This document shows positions 44,449 through 52,409 of a DNA stretch of 64,000 nucleotides, one piece after another. Each line of letters begins with the position of its first letter. Position 1 is the stretch's first letter. The position numbers were made by a program, and so were the translations under genes. Source of the DNA: CAYLLN01 sp033762315 (lineage in GTDB: Bacteria > Planctomycetota > Planctomycetia > Pirellulales > Pirellulaceae); assembly GCA_033762315.1 (NCBI GenBank), contig JANRLS010000177.1, positions 11,601 through 75,600 on the forward strand, given 5' to 3'. The notes beneath the pieces were generated by a model that was not told where the DNA came from, made no database searches, and saw only the letters and a list, made by a program, of their open reading frames with translations.

Positions 44449-44513
44449 TTCCAATCACTCCTTAGCACAGGTCGAAAAACCGGGAACGCCCCACAAGGGG
44501 CATGGATGGGAGA

Positions 44514-44528
44514 GTGTATTAAATACAC
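44514..44528. promoter_or_regulatory. perfect palindrome upstream of the small Cys-motif gene
   Basis: GTGTATTAAATACAC is a perfect 7-1-7 palindrome. On the minus strand TTGACC (44539-44534) precedes it, so the palindrome may lie within a promoter and act as an operator. The 283-bp space to the gene at 44732 is otherwise empty. Confidence 0.35.
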
Positions 44529-44731
44529 AAGATGGGTCAAGTAGGAAGACTTTTTGTAATGCGGCAAATAGGGTGTTTTGCCTGGAACAAATGACAGTCG
44601 AAATATGGCCTTTCAGCACTCGGCAACCGCCGCAATTTGTGCCTTCCTCGGGGACGGGTTAGTTGCAATCCGCCCGCCGGATGCCCGATAATCGCCGCTT
44701 CCTCGTTGGCCCAATCCTTTCGGAAACCCCC

Positions 44732-46564
44732 ATGCGTCCCCTCTCCCTCCTGACGCTGCTTGTCGCGACCTCGCTTTTCGGGGCGGATAGCGTCATTCCG
44801 CACCATCAAGATGCGCCCCCCGGCCCCGCCCTGACTCCCCAGCAGGCCATCGCGAAAATGCAGGTGCCGGCTGGCTTTAAGGTCGAACTGGTCGCCAGCG
44901 AGCCGGACATTGTCAATCCCGTCGCCCTGACCATCGACGAGCGGGGGCGCTTTTGGATCACCGAAAGCCTCGAATACCCCCGCAAGCAGCCGGGACCAGG
45001 GCAGGATCGGGTCAAGCTGCTGGAAGACACCGATGGGGATGGCCGGGCCGACAAATTCACTGTCTTTGCCCAGGGGCTGAATATCCCCAGCGGCATAGCG
45101 GTGGGATACTGCGGGGTCTGGGTCGCGAATGCTCCCGATATCCTCTTCTACCCCGATGACGACGGCGACGGAAAAGCCGATGGCCCGCCGCAAACCGTCG
45201 TCACCGGCTTTGGCCGGACCGACACCCACGAACTGCCCAACAGCCTCACTTGGGGCCCTGATGGCTATCTCTATGGCCTCAACGGCGTGTTCAATCACAG
45301 CCACGTCAAATACGCGAAGGAAAACCCCCACTACACCCCCGATCATCCTGGTTGGCAATTCACTTGCGCCCTGTTTCGCATTCATCCGCGGACGCGCGAA
45401 TTTCAGGTCTTTTGCGAAGGGACGAGCAATCCCTGGGGGGTGGCGATCGATAGCGAGGGCTCGTTCTTCATTTCCGCCTGCGTGATCGACCACCTTTGGC
45501 ATCTGACCGAAACGGGCTATTACCACCGGCAAGGCGGGCCATATCCGCCGTTCACTTGGAAAATCGAGAGCATCGTCAAGCACAAGCACCAAAAGGCGGC
45601 CTACTGCGGCATCCACTATTTCGACAGCGATGCGTTTCCGCCGGAGTATCGAAACAAGCTCTACATGGGGAATATCCACGGCGGCTGCATCAATAGCGAC
45701 GAACTGACTCGCGACGGCTCGACGTATTTCGCCAAGCCGAAGCCTGATTTTTTGACCGCGAACGATGCCTGGTTCATGCCGGTCGTGCAAAAGACCGGCC
45801 CCGATGGAAGCCTCTACATCCTCGACTGGTACGACCGTTATCACTGTTATCAAGACGCGAACCGCGATCCGAATGGCCTCGACCGGCTGAAAGGGCGACT
45901 CTACCGCGTGCGCTACCAGGACACGCCGCGCGCGAGCGGAATCGACCTGGCCCAGGAAAGCGATGACCAATTGATGGCTCGGCTGGGAGGCGGAAACGAT
46001 TTTCTGCGAGCCTCCGCCCAGCGATTGCTGACCGAGCGGACCATCGCGGGCGGTCCCAAGGGCGATAAGACTCGCGCGACGCTGCAAGCGCTGGCCTTCA
46101 CCGAGTCGGCCCCGCGCCAGCAACGGCTGCACGCCCTCTGGACCGTGCTGAGCGGATCCTCGATCGACCCGGTATTTCACGCTCAGGTGCTCTCCGCGAG
46201 CGACCCAACAGTGCGGGCTTGGGGAGTTCGGGCCGCGGGCAATCTGGCGAAGCTCGATCCCGCCCTGCGCGACAAGATCGCCGCGCTGGCGAACGACCCA
46301 GCCCCCGATGTGAAGCTGCAAGTGGCCATTGCCGCCCGCAAGATCGACGGCCTCGATCCGCTGCCGCTGCTCGTCGCCGTGCTCGCGAGCGCGGGCGACG
46401 ACAAGCTGATTCCGCACATCGTCTGGCAGAACCTGCACCCACTGCTCGCCACGCAGTCGCCACAGTTTCTGGCCGAGGTCAAGAAGTACGACCTGAAGAC
46501 AACCCCCAGCCTCGCCAAGATCATGCCCCGCGTCGTCGAGCGGATCGCGGCGAGCAAGAAGTAG
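44732..46564 (+). CDS. PVC-type dehydrogenase, beta-propeller plus HEAT region
   Basis: The 610-residue protein has a signal peptide (LSLLTLLVATSLFGA). Its beta-propeller of the planctomycete membrane-bound dehydrogenase type contains GFKVELVASEPDIVNPVAL, RFWITESLEYP, VKLLEDTDGDGRADKFTVF, LTWGPDGYLYGLNGVF and SLYILDWYDRYHCYQDANRD. HEAT-like helices follow. In most relatives the chain continues into a CxxCH haem domain. Here it stops at ERIAASKK and the haem part is encoded separately at 46636. It probably oxidises a sugar or alcohol in the periplasm. ATG 44732 begins the signal peptide. Confidence 0.8.
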   Translation: MRPLSLLTLLVATSLFGADSVIPHHQDAPPGPALTPQQAIAKMQVPAGFKVELVASEPDIVNPVALTIDERGRFWITESLEYPRKQPGPGQDRVKLLEDTDGDGRADKFTVFAQGLNIPSGIAVGYCGVWVANAPDILFYPDDDGDGKADGPPQTVVTGFGRTDTHELPNSLTWGPDGYLYGLNGVFNHSHVKYAKENPHYTPDHPGWQFTCALFRIHPRTREFQVFCEGTSNPWGVAIDSEGSFFISACVIDHLWHLTETGYYHRQGGPYPPFTWKIESIVKHKHQKAAYCGIHYFDSDAFPPEYRNKLYMGNIHGGCINSDELTRDGSTYFAKPKPDFLTANDAWFMPVVQKTGPDGSLYILDWYDRYHCYQDANRDPNGLDRLKGRLYRVRYQDTPRASGIDLAQESDDQLMARLGGGNDFLRASAQRLLTERTIAGGPKGDKTRATLQALAFTESAPRQQRLHALWTVLSGSSIDPVFHAQVLSASDPTVRAWGVRAAGNLAKLDPALRDKIAALANDPAPDVKLQVAIAARKIDGLDPLPLLVAVLASAGDDKLIPHIVWQNLHPLLATQSPQFLAEVKKYDLKTTPSLAKIMPRVVERIAASKK

Positions 46565-46635
46565 GCCGCTGTCGCATAACCTTTCGTCCGATTTCCACGA
46601 AGCGCCTCACTCCCGCACTGGCAGATTTGGTTTCC

Positions 46636-47964
46636 ATGAATAAATCTCACGCAGAGGCGCAAGGACGCGGAGTCGGAGCAACTTTTTCTCCCCTTCTCCG
46701 CGCCTCTGCGCCTCTGTGCGAGACTCTCCTCGCGGTCGTCCTCACGACAACCCTCACGGCCCATCCCGTCTCGGCCGCTGAGGCAACAACTGCCGACGTC
46801 TCCACGCTCGTCGGCCTGTTGGAGCTCGTGATCGACGCCGATGCCGACACGGCGCGCTCCTGCCTCCGCACGCTCGCCGAGAAAATCCGCGGCGGGGAGG
46901 TCGATGCGGCCACGGTCGCCGAGCTGAAAAAAAAGCTGGCCGAGCCGCTCGGCCAAGTGCTCGCCAGGGGAGATAACCCGCTGGCGGCGGACGCGGCATT
47001 GCTCGCCGCCTTGTGGGGGGATGCGGCGGCACTCAAGTCGGTCGGGGTACTGGCGGCAAACGAGGCCGCCCCGCTCGATCAGCGGCAATTCGCCTTGCAA
47101 ACGCTGGTTTTCGCGAGGGATAAACAAGTGCTGCGGCTCGCGGGCACGCTGCTGGCCGCCGGCGAGACCCAGCGAATCGCCCTCCTGGCCCTTTCGCGGT
47201 CGGACGACCCGGCCGTCGCCGACACGGTTCTCGCGGCCTATCCCGCGCTTGGTGCCGAGCTCCAGCCGCAAGCGATCGAGCTCCTCACGCAGCGGGTCGC
47301 CTGGGCGAAAGCACTCCTCGCCCAAATCGCGGCCAAAAAACTGCCGGCGGCGGCCCTCAACGTCAATCAGGTCCGCAAGCTCCTGTCGCTGGGAGATGCG
47401 GCGCTCGCGGCCGAAGTTGGCCGCCACTGGGGGGCGATTCGCGACGGCCGCGATCCGGCCCGCGAGCAGCTTGTCGGCCAGATGCGCGACCTGCTCGGCA
47501 AGACGCCGGGCGATCCGCGGCGGGGAATCACTGTCTTCGGCAAGCTGTGCGGCCAGTGCCACAAAATTCATGGCCAAGGGCAAGAGGTCGGTCCCGACAT
47601 CACCGCCAACGGCCGCGCGTCGTACGAGCAGCTGCTCTCGAACGTGTTCGATCCGAGCCTCGTCATCGGCGCGTCGTATCAGGCCCGCACCGTCCGCACG
47701 GTCGATGGAGTCGTCCTCACGGGACTCTTGGTCGAGGACAGCGAGCAGCGCGTTGTTCTCAAGGCGCAAGGGGGCAAGCTCGAAACCATCGCCCGCGAGG
47801 ATGTCGAAGCCATGAAGATCAGCGAGCTATCGCTAATGCCCGAAGGGATCGAAAAGCAGCTTCAGCCGCAAGAAATCGCCGACCTGTTCGCGTTCATCAC
47901 GCTCGACAAGCATCCCGACGACAAATCGGCCCGGCTGATTCCCGGCGCCCCCGCCGTGAAGTAA
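46636..47964 (+). CDS. PVC-type haem-binding protein (separate C-terminal half)
   Basis: The 442-residue protein starts with about 30 residues encoded by an inverted repeat (SHAEAQGRGVGATFSPLLRA), then a hydrophobic signal-like stretch (LLAVVLTTTLTAHPVSAAEA). HEAT-like helices follow, then a c-type cytochrome domain with haem motif CGQCH (305-309) and the family C-terminus (VVLTGLLVEDSEQRVVLKAQ). It would accept electrons from the dehydrogenase encoded upstream. It is in a different frame from that gene and 71 bp after it. The frame is open from 46219, but that part lies inside the previous gene. Normally both halves form one protein in related species. Confidence 0.78.
   Translation: MNKSHAEAQGRGVGATFSPLLRASAPLCETLLAVVLTTTLTAHPVSAAEATTADVSTLVGLLELVIDADADTARSCLRTLAEKIRGGEVDAATVAELKKKLAEPLGQVLARGDNPLAADAALLAALWGDAAALKSVGVLAANEAAPLDQRQFALQTLVFARDKQVLRLAGTLLAAGETQRIALLALSRSDDPAVADTVLAAYPALGAELQPQAIELLTQRVAWAKALLAQIAAKKLPAAALNVNQVRKLLSLGDAALAAEVGRHWGAIRDGRDPAREQLVGQMRDLLGKTPGDPRRGITVFGKLCGQCHKIHGQGQEVGPDITANGRASYEQLLSNVFDPSLVIGASYQARTVRTVDGVVLTGLLVEDSEQRVVLKAQGGKLETIAREDVEAMKISELSLMPEGIEKQLQPQEIADLFAFITLDKHPDDKSARLIPGAPAVK
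46645..46723. repeat. imperfect inverted repeat within the N-terminal codons of the haem protein
   Basis: The left arm (46645-46672, TCTCACGCAGAGGCGC and onward) and right arm (46696-46723, ending GCCTCTGTGCGAGA) are complementary at 23 of 28 positions with a 23-base loop. The ATG at 46636 lies just outside the left arm. This sequence style is that of a dispersed intergenic element. Confidence 0.85.
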
Positions 47965-48017
47965 AACCGGCGTGTCGCCGCTTGCTTCCCGCCCGCCTCA
48001 CCCGCCGGAGCCTGCTA

Positions 48018-49334
48018 ATGCCTCGCCAAACTCGCCGCCAGTTCCTTTCCTCATCGGTCGCGACCGCATCGGCTTTGTCGCTCGGAGCGTACGTCAATCC
48101 GGCCCCCGCCAAGGAGTCGAAATCCCCCAGCGAGCGGTTGCGGATCGCGGGCATCGGCACCACCGGCCGCGCGGGAGGCAACCTGAAGGAACTGGCCAGC
48201 CAGGACATCGTCGCCCTGGCCGATGTCGATGAAAATCTGCTCGCCAAAGGAGCGGCTCTCTATCCGGCCGCTCGCAAGTATCGCGATTTCCGCGTGATGC
48301 TCGAAAAGGAAGCGGGGAATATCGATGCCGTCATGGTCGGCACTCCGGACCATACGCACGCCCCCGCCGCGGCCATGGCCATGCGGCTCGGCAAGCATTG
48401 CTACTGCGAGAAGCCCCTGACGCACACGGTGTACGAAGCCCGCACGCTCGCCAACCTGGCGAAAGAGAAACAGCTCGTCACGCAAATGGGGAACCAAATT
48501 CATGCCGGCAACAACTATCGCGAAGTGGTCGAGCTGATTCAGGCCGGGGCGATTGGCACCGTGACGGAAGCCCATGTCTGGGTCACCGCCAAATATTCCG
48601 GCGCGACCTTCACCACCGGCACCCCCGTGCCGCAAGGTCTCGACTGGGATCTGTGGCTCGGCCCAGCGACCGAGCGCTCTTATACCGACGGCGCACATCC
48701 CTTCCACTGGCGGCGCTTCTGGGACTATGGCACCGGCGCGCTCGGCGATTTCGGCTGCCACTATACGGACCTCGTGCATTGGGCCCTCGACCTGCGGGCC
48801 CCCACCGCCGTCAGTGCCGAGGGGCCGAAGTTCGATCCCGTCAGCTGCCCCGAGTGGTGCATCGCCCGCTACGAATATCCGGCTCGCGGGAAGCAGCCGC
48901 CGGTGGCCGTCCATTGGTACGACAGCGGCAAGCAGCCTGATTTAGCAAGTTCCATCAAGCTCGGCGGCAAGCCACTGGGCGAGGTCTTCAAATCGGCGCA
49001 GCTGTTCATCGGCAGCGAGGGGATGCTCGTTTCCGACTATGGCCGGCACTTTTTGCTGCCGGAAGAGAAATTCACCGGCTTCAAAGCCCCCGAAGCGACG
49101 ATTCCCCGCTCGGTCGGCCATCACCGCGAATGGGTCGAGGCGATCAAAACCGGCGGCAAAACGACCAGCAACTTCGACTATGCCGGGGCCCTCACCGAAG
49201 CCGTGCTGCTGGGCACCATCGCCTATCGCAGCGGCGAGCGAATCGAGTGGGATGCCGCCAACTTGAAGGTGACGAATTCCCCCGCCGCCCAGCAGCTCGT
49301 TCACAAGGAGTATCGGAAGGGGTGGACGCTGTAG
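48018..49334 (+). CDS. Tat-exported Gfo/Idh/MocA family oxidoreductase
   Basis: The 438-residue protein starts with a twin-arginine signal (TRRQFLSSSVATASALSLG). It has the Rossmann motif GIGTTGRAGGN, the YCEKPLTHTVYEART loop and QMGNQIHAGNNYREVVELIQ, closely matching the paralogue at 7720. It probably acts on an oxidised sugar in the periplasm with bound NAD(P). It follows the PVC-type haem protein by 53 bp on the same strand, suggesting a shared sugar-oxidation pathway. ATG 48018 follows GGAG; the longer open frame upstream is inside the previous gene. Confidence 0.9.
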   Translation: MPRQTRRQFLSSSVATASALSLGAYVNPAPAKESKSPSERLRIAGIGTTGRAGGNLKELASQDIVALADVDENLLAKGAALYPAARKYRDFRVMLEKEAGNIDAVMVGTPDHTHAPAAAMAMRLGKHCYCEKPLTHTVYEARTLANLAKEKQLVTQMGNQIHAGNNYREVVELIQAGAIGTVTEAHVWVTAKYSGATFTTGTPVPQGLDWDLWLGPATERSYTDGAHPFHWRRFWDYGTGALGDFGCHYTDLVHWALDLRAPTAVSAEGPKFDPVSCPEWCIARYEYPARGKQPPVAVHWYDSGKQPDLASSIKLGGKPLGEVFKSAQLFIGSEGMLVSDYGRHFLLPEEKFTGFKAPEATIPRSVGHHREWVEAIKTGGKTTSNFDYAGALTEAVLLGTIAYRSGERIEWDAANLKVTNSPAAQQLVHKEYRKGWTL

Positions 49335-49370
49335 AGCGAAGCCCCGCTTCGTCGCGCCGACAAACACGAT

Positions 49371-50201
49371 CTACAAACCCGCCGCACTCAGCAGGGCCGG
49401 CAAATCGCGATAGTCGGCCACGAGCAAATCGGCCCCGGCAGCTCGCAAGTGCTGGGCTTTGAGCGGATTCAGCCGGCCGTCGCGGGCGACTTCGTCGCTG
49501 GCGACGCCGATGGCGAGCGCGCCAATTTCGCGGGCCGCCAGCACTTCGGCGGTACCATCGCCGATGATGACGACTTCCTCCCCCCGCAAGTTTTCCTCGA
49601 CCAGCAGCCTTTGGAAGACCGCCAGCTTGGTGAAGGTCGGATCGTCGTTCACCGGCCCGTGGATGCGATCGCCGAAGTAGTTGGTCAAATTCAGAATCTC
49701 AGTTTCGCGCACGACATGCGCCCACTCGGTGCCCGAAGCGATCACCAGGTGCAAACCCCGCGCGGCGAGCGCCTCGACCAGCCCCCGCGCGCCAGGCACC
49801 ATGTGCCGGTCGGGATCGTCCCGCCCCGATTCGATGGCGGCGACCCGCGCTCCGGCGGCGGCCAATAGCTCGGCCTGGTATTGGGCGAGATAGTCGGTCG
49901 CGGCGAGCGGCCGTGCGCTACGGCGGAGCATTTCATCAACGAGCGCCTGCATTTGGACGATCGTCGGCTGGCCGGTGAGGCGGACGACGAACTCGGTGAC
50001 GATGGTCTCTAATTCGGCTCGCGATGCGGCGGGCACCGCGCGGGCCAGCACCTCCACCATCAGCGGGATCATAATCCCCTGCCAATTGGCCCGGATCAGC
50101 GACAGCGTCCCATCAAAATCGAGCACCGCGCAGCGAAACGGCCCGCGCTGGTGATTGGGGCGCAGGATTTCGAGTTGGCTGGCGACGGCAGGGCCGGGCA
50201 T
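49371..50201 (-). CDS. HAD-family phosphatase
   Basis: The 276-residue protein has HAD motif I (CAVLDFDGTLSLI), a helical cap, motif II (LHLVIASGTEWAHV), a lysine in PTFTKLAVFQRLL and motif IV-like VVIIGDGTAEVLAAREIG, with Asp in GDGTAEV. It resembles phosphoglycolate phosphatase-like members with a C1 cap. The substrate is unknown. Motif II has Ser as expected. It converges on the oxidoreductase at 48018 and is followed upstream by a 415-bp repeat-rich gap. Confidence 0.82.
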   Translation of the reverse strand: MPGPAVASQLEILRPNHQRGPFRCAVLDFDGTLSLIRANWQGIMIPLMVEVLARAVPAASRAELETIVTEFVVRLTGQPTIVQMQALVDEMLRRSARPLAATDYLAQYQAELLAAAGARVAAIESGRDDPDRHMVPGARGLVEALAARGLHLVIASGTEWAHVVRETEILNLTNYFGDRIHGPVNDDPTFTKLAVFQRLLVEENLRGEEVVIIGDGTAEVLAAREIGALAIGVASDEVARDGRLNPLKAQHLRAAGADLLVADYRDLPALLSAAGL

Positions 50202-50616
50202 GGCAGGGAGCAGCAGGGGCGTGATCGTATTCCGTAGGACGCCGGCCCATGATAGCTTGCGAACGGGTGGCTGAGGTTGCTATTCCAACCCCGGCGGATG
50301 TCGCGACTAATCTGGGCGTTGTCATACTTAGCCTGCTTCAGCAGGCTCCATGTTAGGCCCCAGCTTTAGCTGGGGTGACACGAGCGCCCCCTCGTTTGTC
50401 CTCGGCCGGCTTTAGCCGGCTTGTCCTGAAACCCGGCGGAACCCGCGGATGCTGGCCGGCTAAAGCCGGCGGGGATTCGTGTTTCGTTCCGCACCAAGCA
50501 CGGGCTGAAGCCCATGCCTAACTGGGAGCCTGCTGAAGCAGGCTAAAACGGACGCTTTTCTTCTGGCGTTTGCGGCGGACAGCAACAAGGCGCAATTCCG
50601 AGTTCGTTCCGCAGGC
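50202..50616. other. 415-bp repeat-filled intergenic region, no gene seen
   Basis: The region consists largely of the hairpin array at 50330-50544, preceded by a GGGTGGCTGAGGTTG/CCCCGGCGGATGTCG sequence (50264-50304) that recurs at 50979-51038. No open frame here has a ribosome binding site or family resemblance. Confidence 0.6.
50330..50544. repeat. array of six tetraloop hairpins arranged as a larger palindrome
   Basis: The hairpins in order are AGCCTGC-TTCA-GCAGGCT (50330-50347), CCCCAGC-TTTA-GCTGGGG (50358-50375), GCCGGC-TTTA-GCCGGC (50405-50420), GCCGGC-TAAA-GCCGGC (50455-50470), GGGCT-GA-AGCCC (50502-50513) and AGCCTGC-TGAA-GCAGGCT (50527-50544). The first and last are exact reverse complements, as are the third and fourth. 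Confidence 0.85.
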
Positions 50617-50841
50617 TCATGGCTTTGTTCGCAGGCGGGCCTTGACTTCGTCCCAGGATGAACCGGCATCTGGATGGGCGTGGTAATCCTCCAGGTGCCG
50701 GTCGAGTTCTTCGCGCAGCTGGGACGAGAGTGGCAAGTCGGGTTGTTCGAGATCGATCGTGTCCCAGACATCCGCGACGAATCGAATCCGCTCGGCGACA
50801 CTCAACTGGCGGACTTGCTCCAGCAGGGCTTCCGTGGAAAT
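50617..50841 (-). CDS. orphan addiction-module antitoxin, likely AUU start
   Basis: The 74-residue protein matches the short putative addiction-module component family: STEALLEQVRQLSVAERIRF, VADVWDTIDLE and HLEDYHAHPDAGSSWDEVKA. Relatives usually start M-S-T-E. Here the codon at that place is ATT (50841-50839), preceded by a strong GAGGAGGAAGAG sequence. The only upstream alternative is a GTG at 50865, which lies before that ribosome binding site. No ParE/RelE toxin gene follows; the space downstream is a repeat array, so the antitoxin is orphaned or decayed. Confidence 0.7.
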   Translation of the reverse strand: MSTEALLEQVRQLSVAERIRFVADVWDTIDLEQPDLPLSSQLREELDRHLEDYHAHPDAGSSWDEVKARLRTKP

Positions 50842-50865
50842 AGCTCTTCCTCCTCGTGTCGGCAC

Positions 50866-51423
50866 GCCCGAATTATACCTCACCGAGGGCGCCCTGCACT
50901 GCTTGCAAAACAAGCTACCCGCTCTTATTCGTCCCTCTTTGCCTGCTTCAGCGGGCTGAGTCAGAAGATCCAGGGAGACGGGTGGCTGAGGTTTGCGACG
51001 GGTGGCTGGGGTCTGCACTCAAGCACCGGCGGATGTCGGACGATCCATGCAGGGTGGCTCTCCCAAAGTTTCGCGGCTGGCGAGGGAATAACTCGGCGGG
51101 GACGCGCATCTTGACAGCGAACGCTATTGCGTGTACAATTAAACATAACTTAGATTTTGTGTGTATAGTATCTGCTGATCTTTGGCAATTCGGTGACGGC
51201 GGGGCGGAGTCGCGGGAGGCGCTGCGGGGCTTATTAGCTGGGGGCGCAAACCCTAGTAACTATAGTAAGCCGGCAGAGAATCGCGCGGCGAATTTACGCG
51301 TAAGTCGCGGCGAGGATTGGGTTTGCGATTCATCGCTAATAAACACCAATCCGCGCGTGCAATTAGGCCCAGCAGGGGTGGGAGCTGGCACCGGAACCCC
51401 AGAATCAAGACTGAAGGGACCGC
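50866..51423. other. region without a recognised gene between antitoxin and MITE-like element
   Basis: The first part contains repeat-like sequence (GGGTGGCTGAGG and GGCGGATGTCGG, 50979-51038). The second, from about 51110, is AT-richer and starts with a consensus-like promoter. A frame is open across the region on the plus strand, but its product has no recognisable family and it continues antisense through a real gene, so I do not call it. A non-coding RNA or a gene remnant is possible. Confidence 0.4.
51111..51139 (+). promoter_or_regulatory. near-perfect sigma-70 promoter without an obvious gene
   Basis: TTGACA (51111-51116) and TACAAT (51134-51139) are separated by exactly 17 bp. Transcription should start near 51146 and run rightward. 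No ATG with a ribosome binding site follows within 100 bp. Confidence 0.65.
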
Positions 51424-51554
51424 TAGTGCTTTGTCACCCTTGGATTTTGCGTAGGTCGAAGCCGTGCTGCGACCAAATTGTTCCTTACAACTACCGCTCT
51501 GGACGATGCACGGCATCGTTCTACATCCCAAATCTTGAATGGGACAAAGCACTA
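51424..51554. mobile_element. MITE-like element, 131 bp, 12-bp perfect terminal inverted repeats
   Basis: TAGTGCTTTGTC (51424-51435) and its exact reverse complement GACAAAGCACTA (51543-51554) bound the element. Similarity between the ends extends further inward (a GATTT motif and GCCGTGC on both sides). Two internal hairpins are present: GTCG/CGAC arms around AAGCCGTGCTG, and ACGATG/CATCGT arms. The ends begin with TA, as expected for elements targeting TA. There is no transposase, so it would be non-autonomous. Confidence 0.6.
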
Positions 51555-51935
51555 ATATCGAAACGCATTTTGCGGCGTGAACGACCCAGCGGTTGGGGCA
51601 GCGGGAGCGGCAGGAAAGACGTAGGCGGCTTCGGCAGGGGGTGCCGCGGGGGATTCGAGCAGGTCCTGCGTGTGCTGCTGGATATAAGTGACGGCCCCCT
51701 CGAGCAACCGCTGGCCGGCGGCATCGAGGCGGCGCTCGACATCGGCGGGGTCGGCTGGCGGCATGGGCTCGTCGGCGGCCCGCTCGACAAGCGTCGGGCG
51801 ATGGTCGGCGATGGCATGGCCGCTGCCGGTGAGCTCGTCCCAGGGCAATTTCGGGAGCAGTGCAACGGCGGCAACGACGCCGGCCGTTTCGACGACCAAT
51901 CCGGCCAGAAAGCGACCGGGGGTATGACGTGCCAT
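51552..51935 (-). CDS. hypothetical protein with N-terminal membrane segment
   Basis: The 127-residue protein begins MARHTPGRFLAGLVVETAG with a hydrophobic segment (FLAGLVVETAGVVAAVALL) that may anchor it. A polar middle (DPADVERRLDAAGQRLLEGA) with helical character leads to an Ala/Pro-rich tail (AYVFPAAPAAPTAGSFTP). No family was recognised. ATG 51935 follows AGGAGGGAG. The stop codon TAG is the first three bases of the terminal repeat of the MITE-like element, so the C-terminus may have been truncated by its insertion. Confidence 0.6.
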   Translation of the reverse strand: MARHTPGRFLAGLVVETAGVVAAVALLPKLPWDELTGSGHAIADHRPTLVERAADEPMPPADPADVERRLDAAGQRLLEGAVTYIQQHTQDLLESPAAPPAEAAYVFPAAPAAPTAGSFTPQNAFRY

Positions 51936-52236
51936 GAGCGGCTCCCTCCTGCTAGGCCGCCCGAGAACCGGGCGGCAATCCGTGAAATGACACCACCCCC
52001 ACATGCAACTGCGATGCCGGCTGCCACGGATTTTTCGCCGCTTCGGAAAGCCCAAGCGGCAGCGGGAGTTAGCCTCGCTAGCACGCCCCAACACGGTTCG
52101 GACCGATTGAAAAACTGTCGCAAGTTGGTCGCGAATTTCCCAACCTGAGAACCTGCCGACGAGCAGGGACTAGCGATGGCCGCGCGGGAGTTTAGAATGC
52201 AAGCATCACCAGCCAACCCCACGCGATTCCCTAGCC

Positions 52237-52395
52237 ATGCCCATTTCCTGGCTCGCCGCGCTGCCGCTCGTTCTCGCGCAAACCGGGGGGATGAAATCGG
52301 CGATCGGCTTTGGGCTGTTGCTGCTCGCCCTGATATTAGGGCTCTTGGTCGTGTGCCGGCCGAACTGGCGCAAAGGGCTGGACGGGAAGAAGTAG
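52237..52395 (+). CDS. 52-residue single-span membrane protein
   Basis: A short frame from ATG 52237 encodes MPISWLAALPLVLAQTGG, a hydrophobic helix (AIGFGLLLLALILGLLVVC) and a positively charged tail (RPNWRKGLDGKK). This arrangement predicts an inner-membrane protein with a cytoplasmic basic tail. The ribosome binding site is weak. It converges on cutA with 14 bp between stops. The composition is too well organised to be chance, but expression is unproven. Confidence 0.55.
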   Translation: MPISWLAALPLVLAQTGGMKSAIGFGLLLLALILGLLVVCRPNWRKGLDGKK

Positions 52396-52409
52396 CCCTG
52401 GATCGGCCG

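Noticed and set aside
51140..51423. tmRNA or RNase P RNA after the strong promoter
   Set aside because: Neither the conserved tmRNA ends and tag frame nor the GAGGAAAGTCC-type RNase P core was found.
50856..52148. 430-codon open frame on the plus strand
   Set aside because: Its second half runs antisense through the 127-residue gene at 51552-51935, which has a strong ribosome binding site, and its product shows no family or domain character. The first half includes repeat sequence.
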